A stretch of 64,000 nucleotides of DNA, from NCBI GenBank assembly GCA_949987705.1, contig OX465283.1:52490953-52554952 (forward strand). The letters run 5' to 3'. Positions 1-12,700 of this stretch are shown here, in pieces; position 1 is the first letter of the stretch; each line of letters opens with the position of its first letter. The position numbers and the translations under genes are program-made. Below the pieces are notes generated by a model. The model was not told the origin of the DNA and searched no databases. It saw only the letters and a list, made by a program, of their open reading frames with translations. The stretch comes from Thereva unica. Its lineage: Eukaryota > Arthropoda > Insecta > Diptera > Therevidae.

Positions 1-996
1 CTTATAGTAAAAATGGTTTCTGTTCTTCATTTTTTGTTATTTTGTTGTTAAAATCTTCCATAAGCTTCTGCGCTCTACAGTATCTTTCACTTCTTTTAGT
101 GATTCTATTATTCTCTTTCCATCTCTATATTCTTGATTGTTCTTCCAGTAAATAATGTCGGACAGGCCGCACCTTTCAAAAAGCTTGAACGAATTCTGTT
201 GGAAGGTCCTTCGAAAAGAAACTTGGAATATTTTCCAATTTTAAATGAATTTTTTTTTCTTAGTTCTTCTTCTCCTGTTTCTCTATTCTTCTTAATTTCT
301 AATATTCTTTGAATAATTATGTATGTTAGCCTTTTTTGTCTCTAAGATGAAGGATAAAACTTTGCTGCCGTGAATACTCTCTGTAGAATTTTCTCATAAA
401 TAATTATGCTTGCATGGTAAAAATAAAATATTCCGACCCAATTTTTGTTCTAAAAGAATGCACGCACCATTTAATCGTCCAGTATTAAACGCAGTGGTGT
501 TAAAAAGAAATGCCTGAACTTTATGTAACAGCAACTAATCATCTAGGTCTAGGGTATCGTATACTGCGGAAGATACCTCATACCCCAGTTCAGATGCTCC
601 AAGATCTTGGTAAATATTGGGGGCCGTTGCAATTCATGTCTTCTTTTTGAGTGAGAAGGTACACGATTGGGCAAAACTTGAAAGGGTTTTTATAAACCAT
701 ACTTTAATAGTACTGGTTTACAAAACTAAAAGTATTAAGCTCCTTTTTTTGAGTGTGGAGAGATTATCATCGGCCTACCCTTAAAAGTGACCCCAATAGT
801 TCAAAAGTATTCCAGAATTTGTTCATATTTTCATCTGTAGGCCTACCTGTGTTGATATAGGTTTAGAATTTAACATTATTGAAAAAAGTTTTGAAGATCC
901 TCCATCAAACATACATTTTTTAAGGCGTTTCAAAACATTGTTTTTCTCTTCTTTCAGCTTCTCACGGGCGGCTTTCCTTTCGTCAATGGGTGAAAA
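1..996. other. Non-coding sequence, no recognisable gene
   Basis: AT-rich sequence with T-runs and no long open frame. It is presumably part of an upstream intron of the Side-like gene. The 61-codon minus frame at 823-1008 shows no family resemblance. Confidence 0.5.
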
Positions 997-3900
997 TAGT
1001 CCAGTCAAAATAGACGAAAAAACGCCATAATTGGAAGATAATTCGGAAGTTGCTGAAAATTGGAAAAGCCCTTAAAAACATTATTATACATAAGCTGTAG
1101 AGACTGCCACGCGATTGGACGACTGCAAACTTTTTTATTCAAGGTCAAAGGGTCAAAATATCAGTTTTTTGCAAATATATGCTAAACCGTACGTCTTATC
1201 AGAAAATTGTGTTAACAACGTTTGTAGATTAGGCGATTATCTACAAAAAAATATATTATACATTTCCTCGTAGGAATTGCCATTTCTGAGATATTGTCGC
1301 TTTAATAAGTTAAAATACTCATATTCTATCATCCCCGACTTTTAAAGGTCATCAGAAGTTTAATAAATCCTTTGTTGGAGTACGCGGCTAATATTTTCAG
1401 GGGTGATTCCTGGATGTCTTTGGAGAAAAAAATTGTTCTACAGAGGGCGGCTATCTCCACTATCCACTAAGATATAGGGTGATTAGGGAAAAAAATTTGT
1501 TTTTGTTTTTTAAATTTACTGAAATTTGAATAGCTCCTAAAGTAATTATCATAAAGTAGCCTAATTAAGCTCATCTTTTATGAAAATGTGTATTCTTTTA
1601 TTTGGTATAAAGCACAGCAACCTGAGTGACTCCGTTCAAAAAATATGTAGGCTCAAACCAATGCTTTGCATCTAGACCTGGCAGATTTCTTCGCTTTTCT
1701 CAGAAAATTCGTTACATTTTTGTACATACATGTACTGTTACATTTTTTTTTGCTTTTCTGATGCACCAAACTATTACCTACAATATTTCCATACACAATA
1801 AGTATAGAATTTAATAGAATTTGACTTTATTTCATTTTGAAAATGTCGTTATGTCGTGCAAGTCACACAAAATCTATATATCCAATTTTTTGCTTATACA
1901 GCGTATTTGGCAAGTGCCTAATCCTTTGTAAAAAATTGGAAAAACCTAAAAAACACGCTTATTGTATGCAATCTTTCTAATTATTAAGTTCCTGGCAAAT
2001 TTAGTAGTAGCATAAACGACAGACAGTATGGCTTCCGACAAAAAAGATCCACTGGCGATCTTTTAGTCTGTCTTACAGAACACCTCAGCCGTAGTCTGCA
2101 TGAATCCGGTGAGTCTAGTCTGGTTGCTTTAGATATCTCCAAGGCTTTCGATAGAGTTTGGCACTCAGCCCTGTTAGCTAAACTCAAAGCTATTGGAGTT
2201 GACTCCCTTCTACAGAAGTGGATCGGGAGTTTCCTTTCCGGCCGTTCAATCAAAGTAGTATTGGATGGCGTCAAATCTGAATCTCACCCCATCTCTGCGG
2301 GGGTCCCCCAGGGGTCAATTTTATCACCGGCCCTTTTTCTCATCTTTATAAATGACTTACTTTCAATCCCCTCTAACCCACTTCTCAGCTTCGCTGACGA
2401 CGGTACTCTACGTTACTCGTACAGCTTCGATACAAGACAGAGACGTGCCAGATCCTGTCTTGATGATCGTGAATTAATGTCCAAATCTATTAAAAAAGAC
2501 ATCAAACTAATTCTAGATTGGGGAGAGAAGAATCGTGTCGAATTCAACCCCACCAAAACCAAGTACTGTCTTATCTCAAAAAAGAAGTTCAACACCTCAC
2601 CATCCTTGACCATGGATGACGTTGAACTAAAGGCCGACCCATCCCTACACATCTTAGTCGTGACATTAGCCAAAGACTTGCGATGGAATGACCACATATT
2701 CCAAATCGCCAAACAAGCATCCCTGTGCTTGGGATTTCTTAAGAGGTGCAAGTTCCTCCTCCAACCATCGGCCCGTGCTGTTATTTATAAATCCTACATT
2801 CGGCCTCTTCTCGAATATAACTCCCTCGTTTGAGGCAGCGCCCCAATAACCACCTTGACATGGTTAGATAAGGTGCAAAAAATGGCACTCAAGTTAATTG
2901 ATGACGACACCGCCTGCTCCACCATCGACCCCTTGAGCCACCGTAGGAATGTAGCAGCACTGACAAAATTTTATCGCTACTATCATAGTGACTGTTCCTC
3001 CGAGTTAAACGCTCTCCTGCCTTCACGGCAATCTTATACCCGCAACACCAGATTAGCCCACTCGTCTCATTCCCTTCCCCTGCAACTACCCCTTTCACGC
3101 ACTCAACAAGATATGAATTCGTTTGTTAATAGAACAACTCGACTGTGGAATAATCTCTCGCAGTCAGTATTTCCGAGCTCCTACAACATCCAAGAGTTCA
3201 AACGCAGGGTTCATCACCACCTTCTTCAATACCCCCCGTACCTTTTAACCCTTAACCTATACCTCCCCCCATCCTTCCCCCGTACTAAGCTTACTGCTAG
3301 ATATAGCACCAGGACGTGACAAATGACATGACGGACTAGTAGTACAAAGGGTGACTCCTGAGCTTAGCACTGCCACATAAAAAAAAGCATAATAAACCTA
3401 GAAACCGCCCATGCTGTGGGGTATCCCTGCAGGAGGAAGCAGGTAAAGAAAAATACTCCTCCCCGGAGATGGTGTGTAAAACAAAGAGTGTAGAATTCGA
3501 CTTTTTATTACATTTTTAAAATGTCGATAAGTCATGAATGGTAATTCTTAGTAGTAGAGGTAATTGCAAAAAACTGCTTTTTACCATTGACATTGAATAA
3601 TTTTTTTTTTTGCATAACGCGGATTTTTTTGGGACCTTTGTTTTTATGGTCTGCAGCAATTTTCAACTGTATTGGAGCTATGCCGCAGTTGAAAGACGAG
3701 TAACTTTTTAATTGTTCACGATAAAACTACTACTACTACCTACAAAACTACCCAAAATAAACACTTACTGTGTATGGAAATATTGTAGGTAATAGTTTGG
3801 TGCATCAGAAAAGCAAAAAAAAAATTTAACAGTACATGTATGTACAAAAATGTAACGAATTTTCTGAGAAAAACGAAGAAATCTGCCAGGTCTAGATGCA

Positions 3901-4559
3901 AAGTATTGGTTTGAGCCTACATATTTTTTGAACGGAGTCACTCAGGTTGCTGTGCTTTATACCAAATAAAAGAATACACATTTACCTAAAAGATGAGCCT
4001 AATTAGGCTACTTTATGATAATTACTTTAGGAGTTATTCAAATTTCAGTAAATTAAAAAAAAAAACAAATTTTTTTCCCTAATCACCCTGTATCTTAGTG
4101 GATAGTGTAGATAGCCGCCCTCTGTAGAACAATTTTTTTCTCCAAAGACATCCAGGAATCACCCCTGAAAATATTAGCCGCGTACTCCAACAAAGGATTT
4201 ATTAAATTTCTGATGACCTTTACAAGTCGGGAATGATAGAATATGAGTATTTTAACTTATTAAAGCGACAATATCTCAGAAATGGCAGTTCCTACGAGGA
4301 AATGTATAATATATTTTTTTGTAGATAATCGCCTAATCTACAAACTTTGTAAACACAATTTTCTGATAAGACGTACGGTTTAGCATATATTTGCAAAAAA
4401 CTGATATTTTGACCCTTTGACCTTGAATAAAAAAGTTTGCAGTCGTCCAATCGCGTGGCAGTCTCTACAGCTTATGTATAACAATGTTTTTAAGGGCTGT
4501 TCCAATTTTCAGCAACTTCCGAATTATCTTCCAGTCAAACCTCTAATTTGACTGGACTA
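997..4559. mobile_element. Large foldback-type element with inverted arms of about 0.8 kb
   Basis: The arm at about 1026-1805 reappears inverted at about 3765-4540 with high identity across hundreds of bases. The outermost ends are TAGTCCAGTCAAA (997) and its complement ending at 4559. TA flanks both ends if the repeat is taken to start at GTCCAG, suggesting a 2-bp target duplication. The middle holds a LINE fragment (1984-3485). The 1812-1860 segment also recurs in direct orientation near 3488-3540. No transposase was found, so it is non-autonomous. The superfamily is not assigned. Confidence 0.8.
1984..3485 (+). mobile_element. LINE A copy 1: jockey-like non-LTR retrotransposon fragment (reverse transcriptase and 3' end)
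   Basis: A frame opens at about 2012 with INDRQYGFR and continues through RT motifs: [12 protein letters not shown] (motif A), [16 protein letters not shown] (motif B) and SFADDGTL (motif C). It runs to 3319 with one in-frame TGA at 2831-2833, where relatives have Trp (SLVWGS). The part after the stop is the usual C-terminal region (VQKMALKLI, NRTTRLWNNLS). The untranslated tail contains C-rich tracts. The endonuclease domain is missing, so the copy is 5'-truncated. The same family occurs inverted at 35.5-40.3 kb and 53.6-54.9 kb. It sits in the loop of the foldback element. Confidence 0.85.
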
Positions 4560-5210
4560 AAACTTCATACCTTGCCCACCATAAATCCTGGACTAAATTT
4601 TTGCCTTTGTAATTGCTCGTTTATTCTCTTACTCGTTTATTCTATTAAGTCGTAAATCGTCAGCCATATCTGATGTATATATAACAATGTCTGCCATTAG
4701 AAGACTACAACTCCGTCTCTTATAATTGTTCATTTGTTATTACTTACTCTTTTATTTTTGTATTGTAAAGGAGTATTAAAATAATGATTTTGACTGATTA
4801 TTTAGTATTTAATTACAAAAAATCTCTGCCTGAGGGATACAACACTGATATCTCATGGCGCTGTTTTTGTACTGAGAGACGCGGCCGCTCCACGGTTAAC
4901 CTCAATGCGACACGTGTTTATATTAACCGATCGATTTTAAATTTGGACCATTTTCGTTTTTTATATAAAGGAACAAAATTATGGGGTGCGCAGTAAAAAA
5001 TTAGTAGGTTGAAAAATAAGGACCACCCTAGATTCATATTTCCATCCCCTTATTCTCAGGGTGAAAATCTGAATTGTCGATTTTCTGACATAAAACCGCA
5101 CTGGCTTTGCTTTATGAATTTTCGAACGTATATGAAGATATCATATCGATGGTGGCTAGTATTATCACTAGTATTATCATCATCTATTGATGGTGTTTCA
5201 TTACTTATAT
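4560..5210. other. Non-coding sequence, no recognisable gene
   Basis: Short open frames only (for example 4784-4996), none with family resemblance. It is probably intronic. Confidence 0.4.
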
Positions 5211-5214
5211 TTCT

Positions 5215-5292
5215 AGCTTTGGTAGCTCAGGGGTTAAGCCGACTGACTGCCATCTCAGCGGTCCGTGGTTCGAATCCCTTGCACCGCCTAGT
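5215..5292 (+). repeat. tRNA-like sequence, probable SINE head or tRNA pseudogene
   Basis: It carries an A-box-like TAGCTCAGGGG and a perfect B-box core GGTTCGAATCC at the spacing expected of a tRNA. The D stem, T stem and acceptor stem do not pair well (the 3' part reads ttgcaccgcc), so a working tRNA is unlikely. It differs from the SINE family present four times elsewhere in the window. Confidence 0.45.
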
Positions 5293-5645
5293 CTTTTACG
5301 TTCCTCCCACCTAGATAAATTTTTTTCTTTCCTGTTTCTATACAAAAATTTCCTGCTACTTCAGGTAGGATTGGGTAGAAACCAGTGAAATAAAATTGTA
5401 GTTAGATTATCCCCTTTTTCAGTGCAACATGTGCAAGTGTGGGGGCGGGGAGTGAAAAGCAGCGTTTTCTGTTCTGTTTTGAACTTCTTACGATATTCTT
5501 CTCCTGTGCCCTTTTTCCCATCTGTGCACATTGTTTATTCACTAGTTCTTTCGAGACCTAGCATCACACCAACAAGACTATCATTTTAGAAGTAAAACTT
5601 CTTTAGGCGTGCCTTATCCTTAAATATTTAAATGAGAGGGGATAG

Positions 5646-5890
5646 CCCAGTAGGAAAAAGTACAAGTACTTTGCTGCGGAGCAAATATAAAGCAGTAAGA
5701 CAGTCAACGGTATCAAAGCACTATCTCAGCAGATGCATATAAATCTATATAATTGCTGCATAATAAAAGTGCTGAGCTCTGCGGACATGCAATGTTAAAA
5801 TACCATGAAGCTTCTTACGGAGCGTAAGCGCTTTACTGCTTCAAAATAGTGCTTTAAAAGACCTTTCGAAGCATTTTTTTTCCTACTGGG
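5646..5890. mobile_element. Short inverted-repeat element (MITE), 245 bp
   Basis: It begins CCCAGTAGGAAAAA and ends TTTTTTCCTACTGGG, with further partial complementarity inside (CAGTAAG-type stretches). No clear target duplication was seen and there is no coding capacity. Confidence 0.55.
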
Positions 5891-6577
5891 AGGTTTCATT
5901 CGCATCACGCTCTCACACATTGAAAAGTCCTCAGATCAAGAAAATTATTTGGAAAATCCAACATTTTTGAACAATGACAAATAGGTTTTAATTAATGCCT
6001 TATGTGGAAATCAAAACTGGCTACATTACCTCTGTTAATTTAAAACCGGAGAAGACTTTGAAGCTAATAAGTATTGTTGATAAGTTTGGATTATAGCATG
6101 AGTGCTCACACAGTGCTTCTGTTCTCCTACTTAAACATACCAGATTTGACTTGTGAGTTTTTAATTGGTAGGTTTATTTAAATTCTGAATAGTCAATGAA
6201 ATATGTCCAATTATTCACTGCTATACTAGAAGTCTTCACAAAAGAATGATAACCGTGATTGAAAAGTGTACGGCTGCTGTACAATATTTTACATTCTATG
6301 AAAACCCTTAAAATAGCAGAACTCTCATCAATGGCACTAGCCTGTATGGGACTTTGCTATCTCTACTGTTTTTATACGCACGAATCCCATTGAAATCTTT
6401 TTAAGTACCGAATTTCAAAATTACTTGTGCATAATCCATGCTGATTTCATCTTCTGTAATCTCTTTTTTTGTGTTAATTGGAATTATTTCTGTTTTGTCT
6501 GCTGTTTGTTTTTTTTTATTAAAGAAAATATTTAATTTCCCTCAATTTTCATGCATATCCCGCTTTCCGTTTTGCAG
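5891..6577. other. Intron sequence upstream of exon a
   Basis: No transposon or gene was recognised. It ends in a T-rich tract and the 3' splice site tttgcag at 6571-6577. Confidence 0.5.
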
Positions 6578-6729
6578 TGAGGCCCCTGTTAGTGGAGATT
6601 TCCTTTAATAACCAGCCGATGTCTGCCGATCGGAAATATGAAATTGAATGCCAAGCGGTGGGATCCCGACCACCTGCAAAAATTACCTGGTGGATGGGAA
6701 ATGAGGAGCTGCAACAACATAGCCAAAAG
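6578..6729 (+). CDS. Side-like exon a: first half of an Ig domain (probably Ig3)
   Basis: The acceptor tttgcag precedes the exon and the donor is gtaggt at 6730. The intron before is phase 1 and the intron after is phase 0. It encodes an Ig B-strand cysteine (YEIECQAVG) and the C-strand tryptophan (ITWWMGN), ending at HSQK. The upstream part of the gene is outside the window or lies in sequence where no exon was recognised (1-6577). Confidence 0.9.
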
Positions 6730-9700
6730 GTAGGTGGAATGGGGGCGGGCAATTTCAATTAATTTATGATTGTTGTTTAATAATTATGTTCTAAATATTG
6801 CAGGTTTCTGCCGATGGCAATGTTAGCTTATCTTTGCTTGAGTTTAAGCCATCGAGGGAAGATCATGGCAAAGTGCTTGTATGCAGAGCTACAAATGAAT
6901 TGGTTAAAAACGGCCTCAAAGAGACTTCAATGAAGCTAAATGTATTCTGTAAGTATACATAGCTTTAATCTTTTGATTTTCAATAAAGGGTAATTATGTT
7001 TGTTTTTGTTGACTATATGGTGTTTTGTTTTTCATCAATAAATACGTTCTAGTTACGCTACTCTTATGAAATCAGAGCGAAGGTTGCCTTATTTCATTTC
7101 TCGAACGATGGAACTTTTTTTTTTTTTTTTTATGTGACAGACTAGAGGCTTAGGGAAAGTCCCTTTGTACTGTCGACAATCTATTTTTCGTATAGAGTGA
7201 ATGTCGAACAGCAGCTCTAGCCGGAAGATAGAGAGAAGAGAAGGAAGTAACTGTCACAACCTAGCCGCGATATTTTTATTCCACTTACTCACAACCATTT
7301 CGCGACTCTGACATCGGGGCATCGAGAACAACTCGCTGGAGTGTTATGCCTCCTGAAACGAGTTGAATCTCATCAACCAACCGATGGCATGCGCTTGGTG
7401 GAGCGGGGAAGGACTAGGGAAGGCTATGACAGGGGAATCAGGAATGTAAAGAGGGAAGAAGAAAGAAGGAAAGTTAGGTGGGAAAGGCGAAGGACCGTGG
7501 CGCCGCCGGGATTCGAACCCGGGACCTCTGGGGATAGCAGTCAGGCGCCTTACCTCTAGACTACCGAGGCTCCCAATCTTATTGCAATCTTAACACTAAT
7601 TTTCACATTTGTCAGCTGTATTGGTAGAGCTACGTATGCAAAAATATATTCTATTCTTAACTTGAAAAAATATTATTAAAGTGAAAATTTAATTATAACT
7701 AGTTATTTCTTTTTACAATATGTTATGTTTTTACAACTTAACGGATTCGTAGGATTTATTAAGGAATACACTTTTTAATTATCCACACAAAAACTTATTT
7801 ATTACAAACCAAACACAATTTAATAACAAACACAATTCTTAAAGTTCACTATAATCACTTGCAATTTAATATTTCACACTATTAAATTCTATTTATCGCT
7901 TCTTACTTCACTTTTCAATCACCACTTTTCGCTTAAGGTCACTTTCGTCGCTTTCTAAATCAAACTAACTTTTTGAACGCGGTTGCAAGTCCCTTTTATA
8001 TGTCCAAGCCAAGTTTCAGAGCTTTTCATCCTATACTGGCCGTGTTTTTTTAATGAACTGGGTTTTGAGAGCTTTTGAGTTCATTAAAAAACGGCAAAGG
8101 AAATTTTCCAAAACCTCAACTGAATCTATCTTCAGTGTATTTAATCTGAAACGTCAACTGTTGCCGTCAATATCCAGACACGCATGAGGAAGAGAAGATG
8201 GGAGACAGTTTCTTCCTCATCCTTATTGCCACAACCAGGGAGACTATACAAGGAGATATAACTCCGTGTTGTCACTTTTCGTTTGATTAATGAGGGCGCC
8301 ACAGTCACATGTACCGCAAAAAACATGGCGGATTATATTCATCCGGTTCATGGCCAAGTTCGTTAACTATTAAAATATTTTATGTTTACGCCTAACTTGA
8401 AAAATCAGCTTTTGCTTTTTCGTATTTAACCATTTTATGGATTTTCCAATGAATTTTTATTAATTCCCAATGATTTTTTGCATTTCGGCTGACAATTTTG
8501 AAGGAATTGTCGAAATGGGTAAAATTCAGCTAACTTCATGTGGGGCACGTCAGCTTTAGGCGACATCTGTGGCCAAAAATGAACTAGAAGTTTAGTTTCT
8601 GTTACGCATCAATTTCCGGTTATTTTCCCCATAAAAGTTATATCTCCTTGTATAGCCTCCATGACCACAACTTTTACTCTTTTGCTCAGCTGAACAAGAT
8701 ATTTTGAACGTTTTGCGTCGGAAGTCGGTCATATTGTGTGAAGAGTGCGGCACACTGCTGCTGTGATCCATCTCAGCCCGGCTCAAGCTAACCTGATTTT
8801 TCTCACAGCCGGTTTATAGACGGCTAAGGGCATTCCCATATGGGTTAAGTGGGGGTCCCTGACTAGCAAGCTCATCTACCCTGCAGTTTCCCTTAAGGGC
8901 CGTGTTACAATTGGGGCTTAGGCTTGGACTTCAACTCCGACTGCAAAGAAAGCTCCCAGAGAGTTCGACTTTAAAATTAAATTGTGGCTTTGACTGCAAT
9001 CAGAAAGGAAACAGTTCAAAGCAGAATCAGATATTTAAAAATGTCTGAAGAGGATTTGGAAGTCTTTTTAATATTGTTCGCAGTGTATAAAAAATATATA
9101 AATTTGTTAGAGTTGTGCGGAAAAAGGCGACCAATATGGACGCGTGAAATATTAAGTAAAAGAGAAAGAGATCTTCATGGTTTCTTCTCAAAAACTTTTT
9201 CAGTTATTAAAAGTAGAGACGAAGAACAATTTCACAAAGCTGTACGTATGGGTGTGCCACAATTTGATTTGTTATTAACTTTATTGAAAAACCGATTGCG
9301 GAAGCATTCCAGAAGAGAAGCGATAAGTGTGGAATGCAGACTTGTTGTGACGCTTTGGTAAACAACATTATAAAATGTCTGTTACTCTTCTAATAATTTA
9401 AATTTCTTGCAGCTATTTGGCGCACGGAGCTCCGAGGCAAATTTTATCTTGGGCCTTCAAGATTGCTGTATGCACAGTAGGCAATATAATATTAGAAACT
9501 TGCGAAGCATTATGGAAAGAAGTATCCCAAATTTATGTAGCGTGGCCCAATGAAGATGAGCGGAAGAGAATAAGCCAAGATTTTTATTAAGGTTTTGCAA
9601 TGCCCAATTGTGTTGGGCCAATAGATGGGAAACATATAAATATAAGATGTCCGCCAAATGCCGGTTCTGAGTTCTTCAATTATAAAGGTCACCACAGCAT

Positions 9701-12700
9701 CGTTCTACTGGCGGCTTGCGATGCCAACCTATGTTTTACGTTGGTTGACATAGGGGCTTTCGGCAGCCAAAGCGATGGTGGAATATTTGCAAATAGTGCC
9801 TTTGGGAAACGTATTATCAACAAAACCCTTCCACTTCCACCTGATAACTTTCTTCCGAACTCCGACATTACTTTGCCTTATTATTTTATTGCCGACCGAG
9901 CATTTCCACTTCGGACAAATTTACTTAGGCCGTATCCCGGTAAAAACTTACCTCTTACAAAAGACTATTTCAACAGAAGGCTTTCAAAAGCACGAAGACT
10001 AATAGAAAACACTTTTGGTGTTGCATGTTCGAAGTGGAGGGTTTTGCATACAACCATTAACTGCGATCCAAAAAATGTTGATAAAATTGTTAAAGCAGTA
10101 GTATTACTTCATAATTTTTGCAAAATGAACGACAATTCTTATTGTCCAGTGAATTATATAGATCACATTGAGAATGAAAGCGTTGTGGTGGGCCTATGGC
10201 GTCAAGAAATAAGGCCTTTAGTATCTTTAAGGCAAAACATAGGCTTTAATGCAGCAAGAAGTGCCTTTGAAGAAAGGGATATTTTAAGAGATTGAATATT
10301 TGATTTGAGTTTAGTTGTATGGCAATTACTTTAATAAAAGAATGAATTTATTTGATTTTAGTTATATGTGTAATAAAAGAATTTACAAAGACGAAATACT
10401 TCATTTTTTATTTCGAAAAATATATTTCACATTTTAAAAAATAAAAGAACTGCAAAAATAAAATATTCCAACATAAATAACAATTCATTAGATTTATAAA
10501 AAAAATTAAAATATTTCTACCAAATAATACCTATAACAAAAACATAATATTTCACCATAAATAACATTTGATTAGGTTAAAAAAAATAATTAAAACATTA
10601 CTAAAAAAACCAAAAATAAAATATTTCAACATAAATAACATATCATTAGATTTATAAAAAAAATTAAAATATTACTAACAAATAACATCACGAAATTTTC
10701 TGTCTGATTTTTTTAAACTTTTTTAACCGTCCCGTGGTTGAGATGCCCTTATTGCTTCAATGCTTGCATTGAAAAGTGTTTCTTGCAACTGCAACCACGA
10801 AGACGTGCTAAGGTTTGCTGCAGTAATTTTACTTGCAAGGAAATTCATGAATGATTGAATAGGGTTGGATGGATGCATACGGTTTTTTAACACCGAGACC
10901 AGTTCTGAAAATTCACTACTGGCTTTTACTAACGTTTCTTTTTGTAAATAACGGATATTTTTTACATTGGATTCCCTTTTCTCATTATTTTGACTATTAC
11001 AATCCTTTTCCATAAGTGGGGAAGAACAGTCTTCAATAATATCACTTTCAACCAAGTCACATTCTTCAAATTCGTCTTGGGTATTAGGAACTTCATTTTC
11101 ATCAACTGATTGTACTGTGTATGTTCTACAAGGAAGCAGGTGAACGCTTAGAGAATAAAAATCAAGTTATATTAATATACCTTCTTGGTTGCAAGCTATC
11201 TGAAAGGAATGTTAGTTGGTCGTAAAACCGCCAATTGGATTCAATGACATCTCCCAATCCACTTTCAGACCGCCGGTTTTTTTCTTATTCTCTTCTATTT
11301 TAAATCTATCCCTTAAACTTTTCCATCTTTTACGAGCTCTATCCGCTACAAATTAATATAATTATTATAATGCAATATAAACATATATAAACATTTTCTG
11401 CAAATTTTACTTACTAGGTATTCCAATTTTTTTGGATATACTAAGCCATAACTTTTCCTTGGCTTCCGTGTTGCGGTAGCCTTTACTTTTAATATTCCAA
11501 ATTATTTCATTTCCACGGACGTTCTCTATTAATTTTTCTTCCATCATCGTTAATAAATTCGGAATTTAAAACAAGTTGTTGACAAGTTCAAGTGGTTGAC
11601 AGTTCTTTCAAATGAAATTAAGTTGGCTGCAGGCGGACGAAACTTTGAATTTTCTTAAAGCGGGATTGCAGTCGAAATACAGTCACAGACAAAGTTCAGT
11701 CGAAGCTTTTATTTAATCAGCTTTAATGACGTTACATGTAACCAAAGCCCGAAGTTAAGTCAAAGTAAAGTCAAAGCCCCAATTGTAACACGGCCCTAAT
11801 TCGTCTGTGTCCAAAAACCCAACACAGAGTTATATCAAACTTACAGTCTCACTCAGAGACCCTTTCCAATATCTTACGATACGTAACCTTCTGTAATGCA
11901 GTCCGCCATACCTATATTCCATGTCAAAGTATAGGTTTGATTACGACTGTATATAACCAGTGGACGATGCGTTGTTTCAGGCTCCAATTTAGCATTTACA
12001 TTTTTGAACATTCTTTGAACCCCAGACCTCTAAGCTGTCGTATCCTTCAAATAGGTATTCATAAACTACTAGAGATTGTACCATGACCTAAATGACACAA
12101 CTAAGTGGTAGTACAACCTACAACGTAATGGTTAAGCGCTTGATTTAAAGAGGATTGGCAACTGTCTACATTATTTCCCTTTCTGTGCTGTTGTTGAGCT
12201 TAGCTAGTTGAAGGAGAGCACTATATTCATTTCATTTTCCTCCATTTCGAAGGGGACACCACGAAGATTTTTTCTTTCATTGATGTGGATTTTACGATCT
12301 ATCGAGTGAAAGCGTACAGCCTTGATTTTCATCCAATGGTGTTTATTCTGCACAGGCAGCATTTGGTTGCCCTCGTAAAGTATTGGGAGTTTTGCTGTCA
12401 CTTCCTGAGTAAAACTGTAGCATGCTCATTTGTTCGCTATAGGTGCTAGTTGCGGCACCGTGCAGGCTAGTACGTGCCTGTTTCATGCTAGGTGCGGGTG
12501 AGTTGTAGAAAAGGAATTTTTATTTATAGGAAATTGTCCAAGCTTTCAGATTTTGTAAAAAAATATTGATTAACTACGAAGTTGAAATTTTAGTGAAAAA
12601 ATTTATTTGCCTTAGGCGACTCATAAGGGGTCGCCCATAAATTAGATGAAACGATTTTTGTGATTTTTTGACTCCCCTCCCCCTTGGTGAAATGTGAGAA

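Larger units (their letters stand above)
8897..11796. mobile_element. PIF/Harbinger DNA transposon, complete at both ends (2.9 kb)
   Basis: The inverted ends start GGGCCGTGTTACAATTGGGG (23 bp matching, through CTT) and are flanked by TAA at 8894-8896 and 11797-11799, the 3-bp TWA-type target duplication of this superfamily. It holds the two convergent genes expected: a DDE transposase (plus, 9041-10295) and a MADF-domain accessory protein (minus, 11547-10723). Between them lies an AT-rich spacer with three imperfect repeats of about 80 bp. Both genes carry a single disabling lesion, so this copy is probably not autonomous now, but it looks recent. Confidence 0.93.
8130..12050 (-). mobile_element. 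LINE remnant (RNase H and C-terminal cysteine motif), split by a MITE and by a Harbinger transposon
   Basis: Minus-strand pieces line up as one decayed LINE. 11950-11800 gives a linker ([14 protein letters not shown]) and WVFGHRR. 8893-8820 gives [14 protein letters not shown], the RNase H region. 8240-8200 gives [17 protein letters not shown], the C-terminal zinc-knuckle-like motif. Excising the Harbinger element and one TAA copy makes the RNase H segment read in frame ([16 protein letters not shown]). The outer limits are approximate. The RNase H domain suggests an I- or R1-type clade. Confidence 0.65.

Noticed and set aside
2261..2833. Open frame starting at 2261 as a separate gene
   Set aside because: It is the middle of the LINE A reading frame. 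The frame extends upstream to about 2012 and no true start codon is needed there.
5215..5292. Functional tRNA gene
   Set aside because: A and B boxes are good, but the stems do not pair and the acceptor stem is not convincing.
7341..7559. Open frames in SINE copies (also at 29036, 29075, 46123, 46151)
   Set aside because: They are accidental translations of the SINE body, recurring only because the SINE recurs.
9510..9695. Minus frames opposite the Harbinger transposase
   Set aside because: They are shadows of the transposase coding strand.
10455..10690. CRISPR-like spaced repeats
   Set aside because: These are three AT-rich imperfect tandem units in a eukaryotic transposon, with no unique spacers of constant length.
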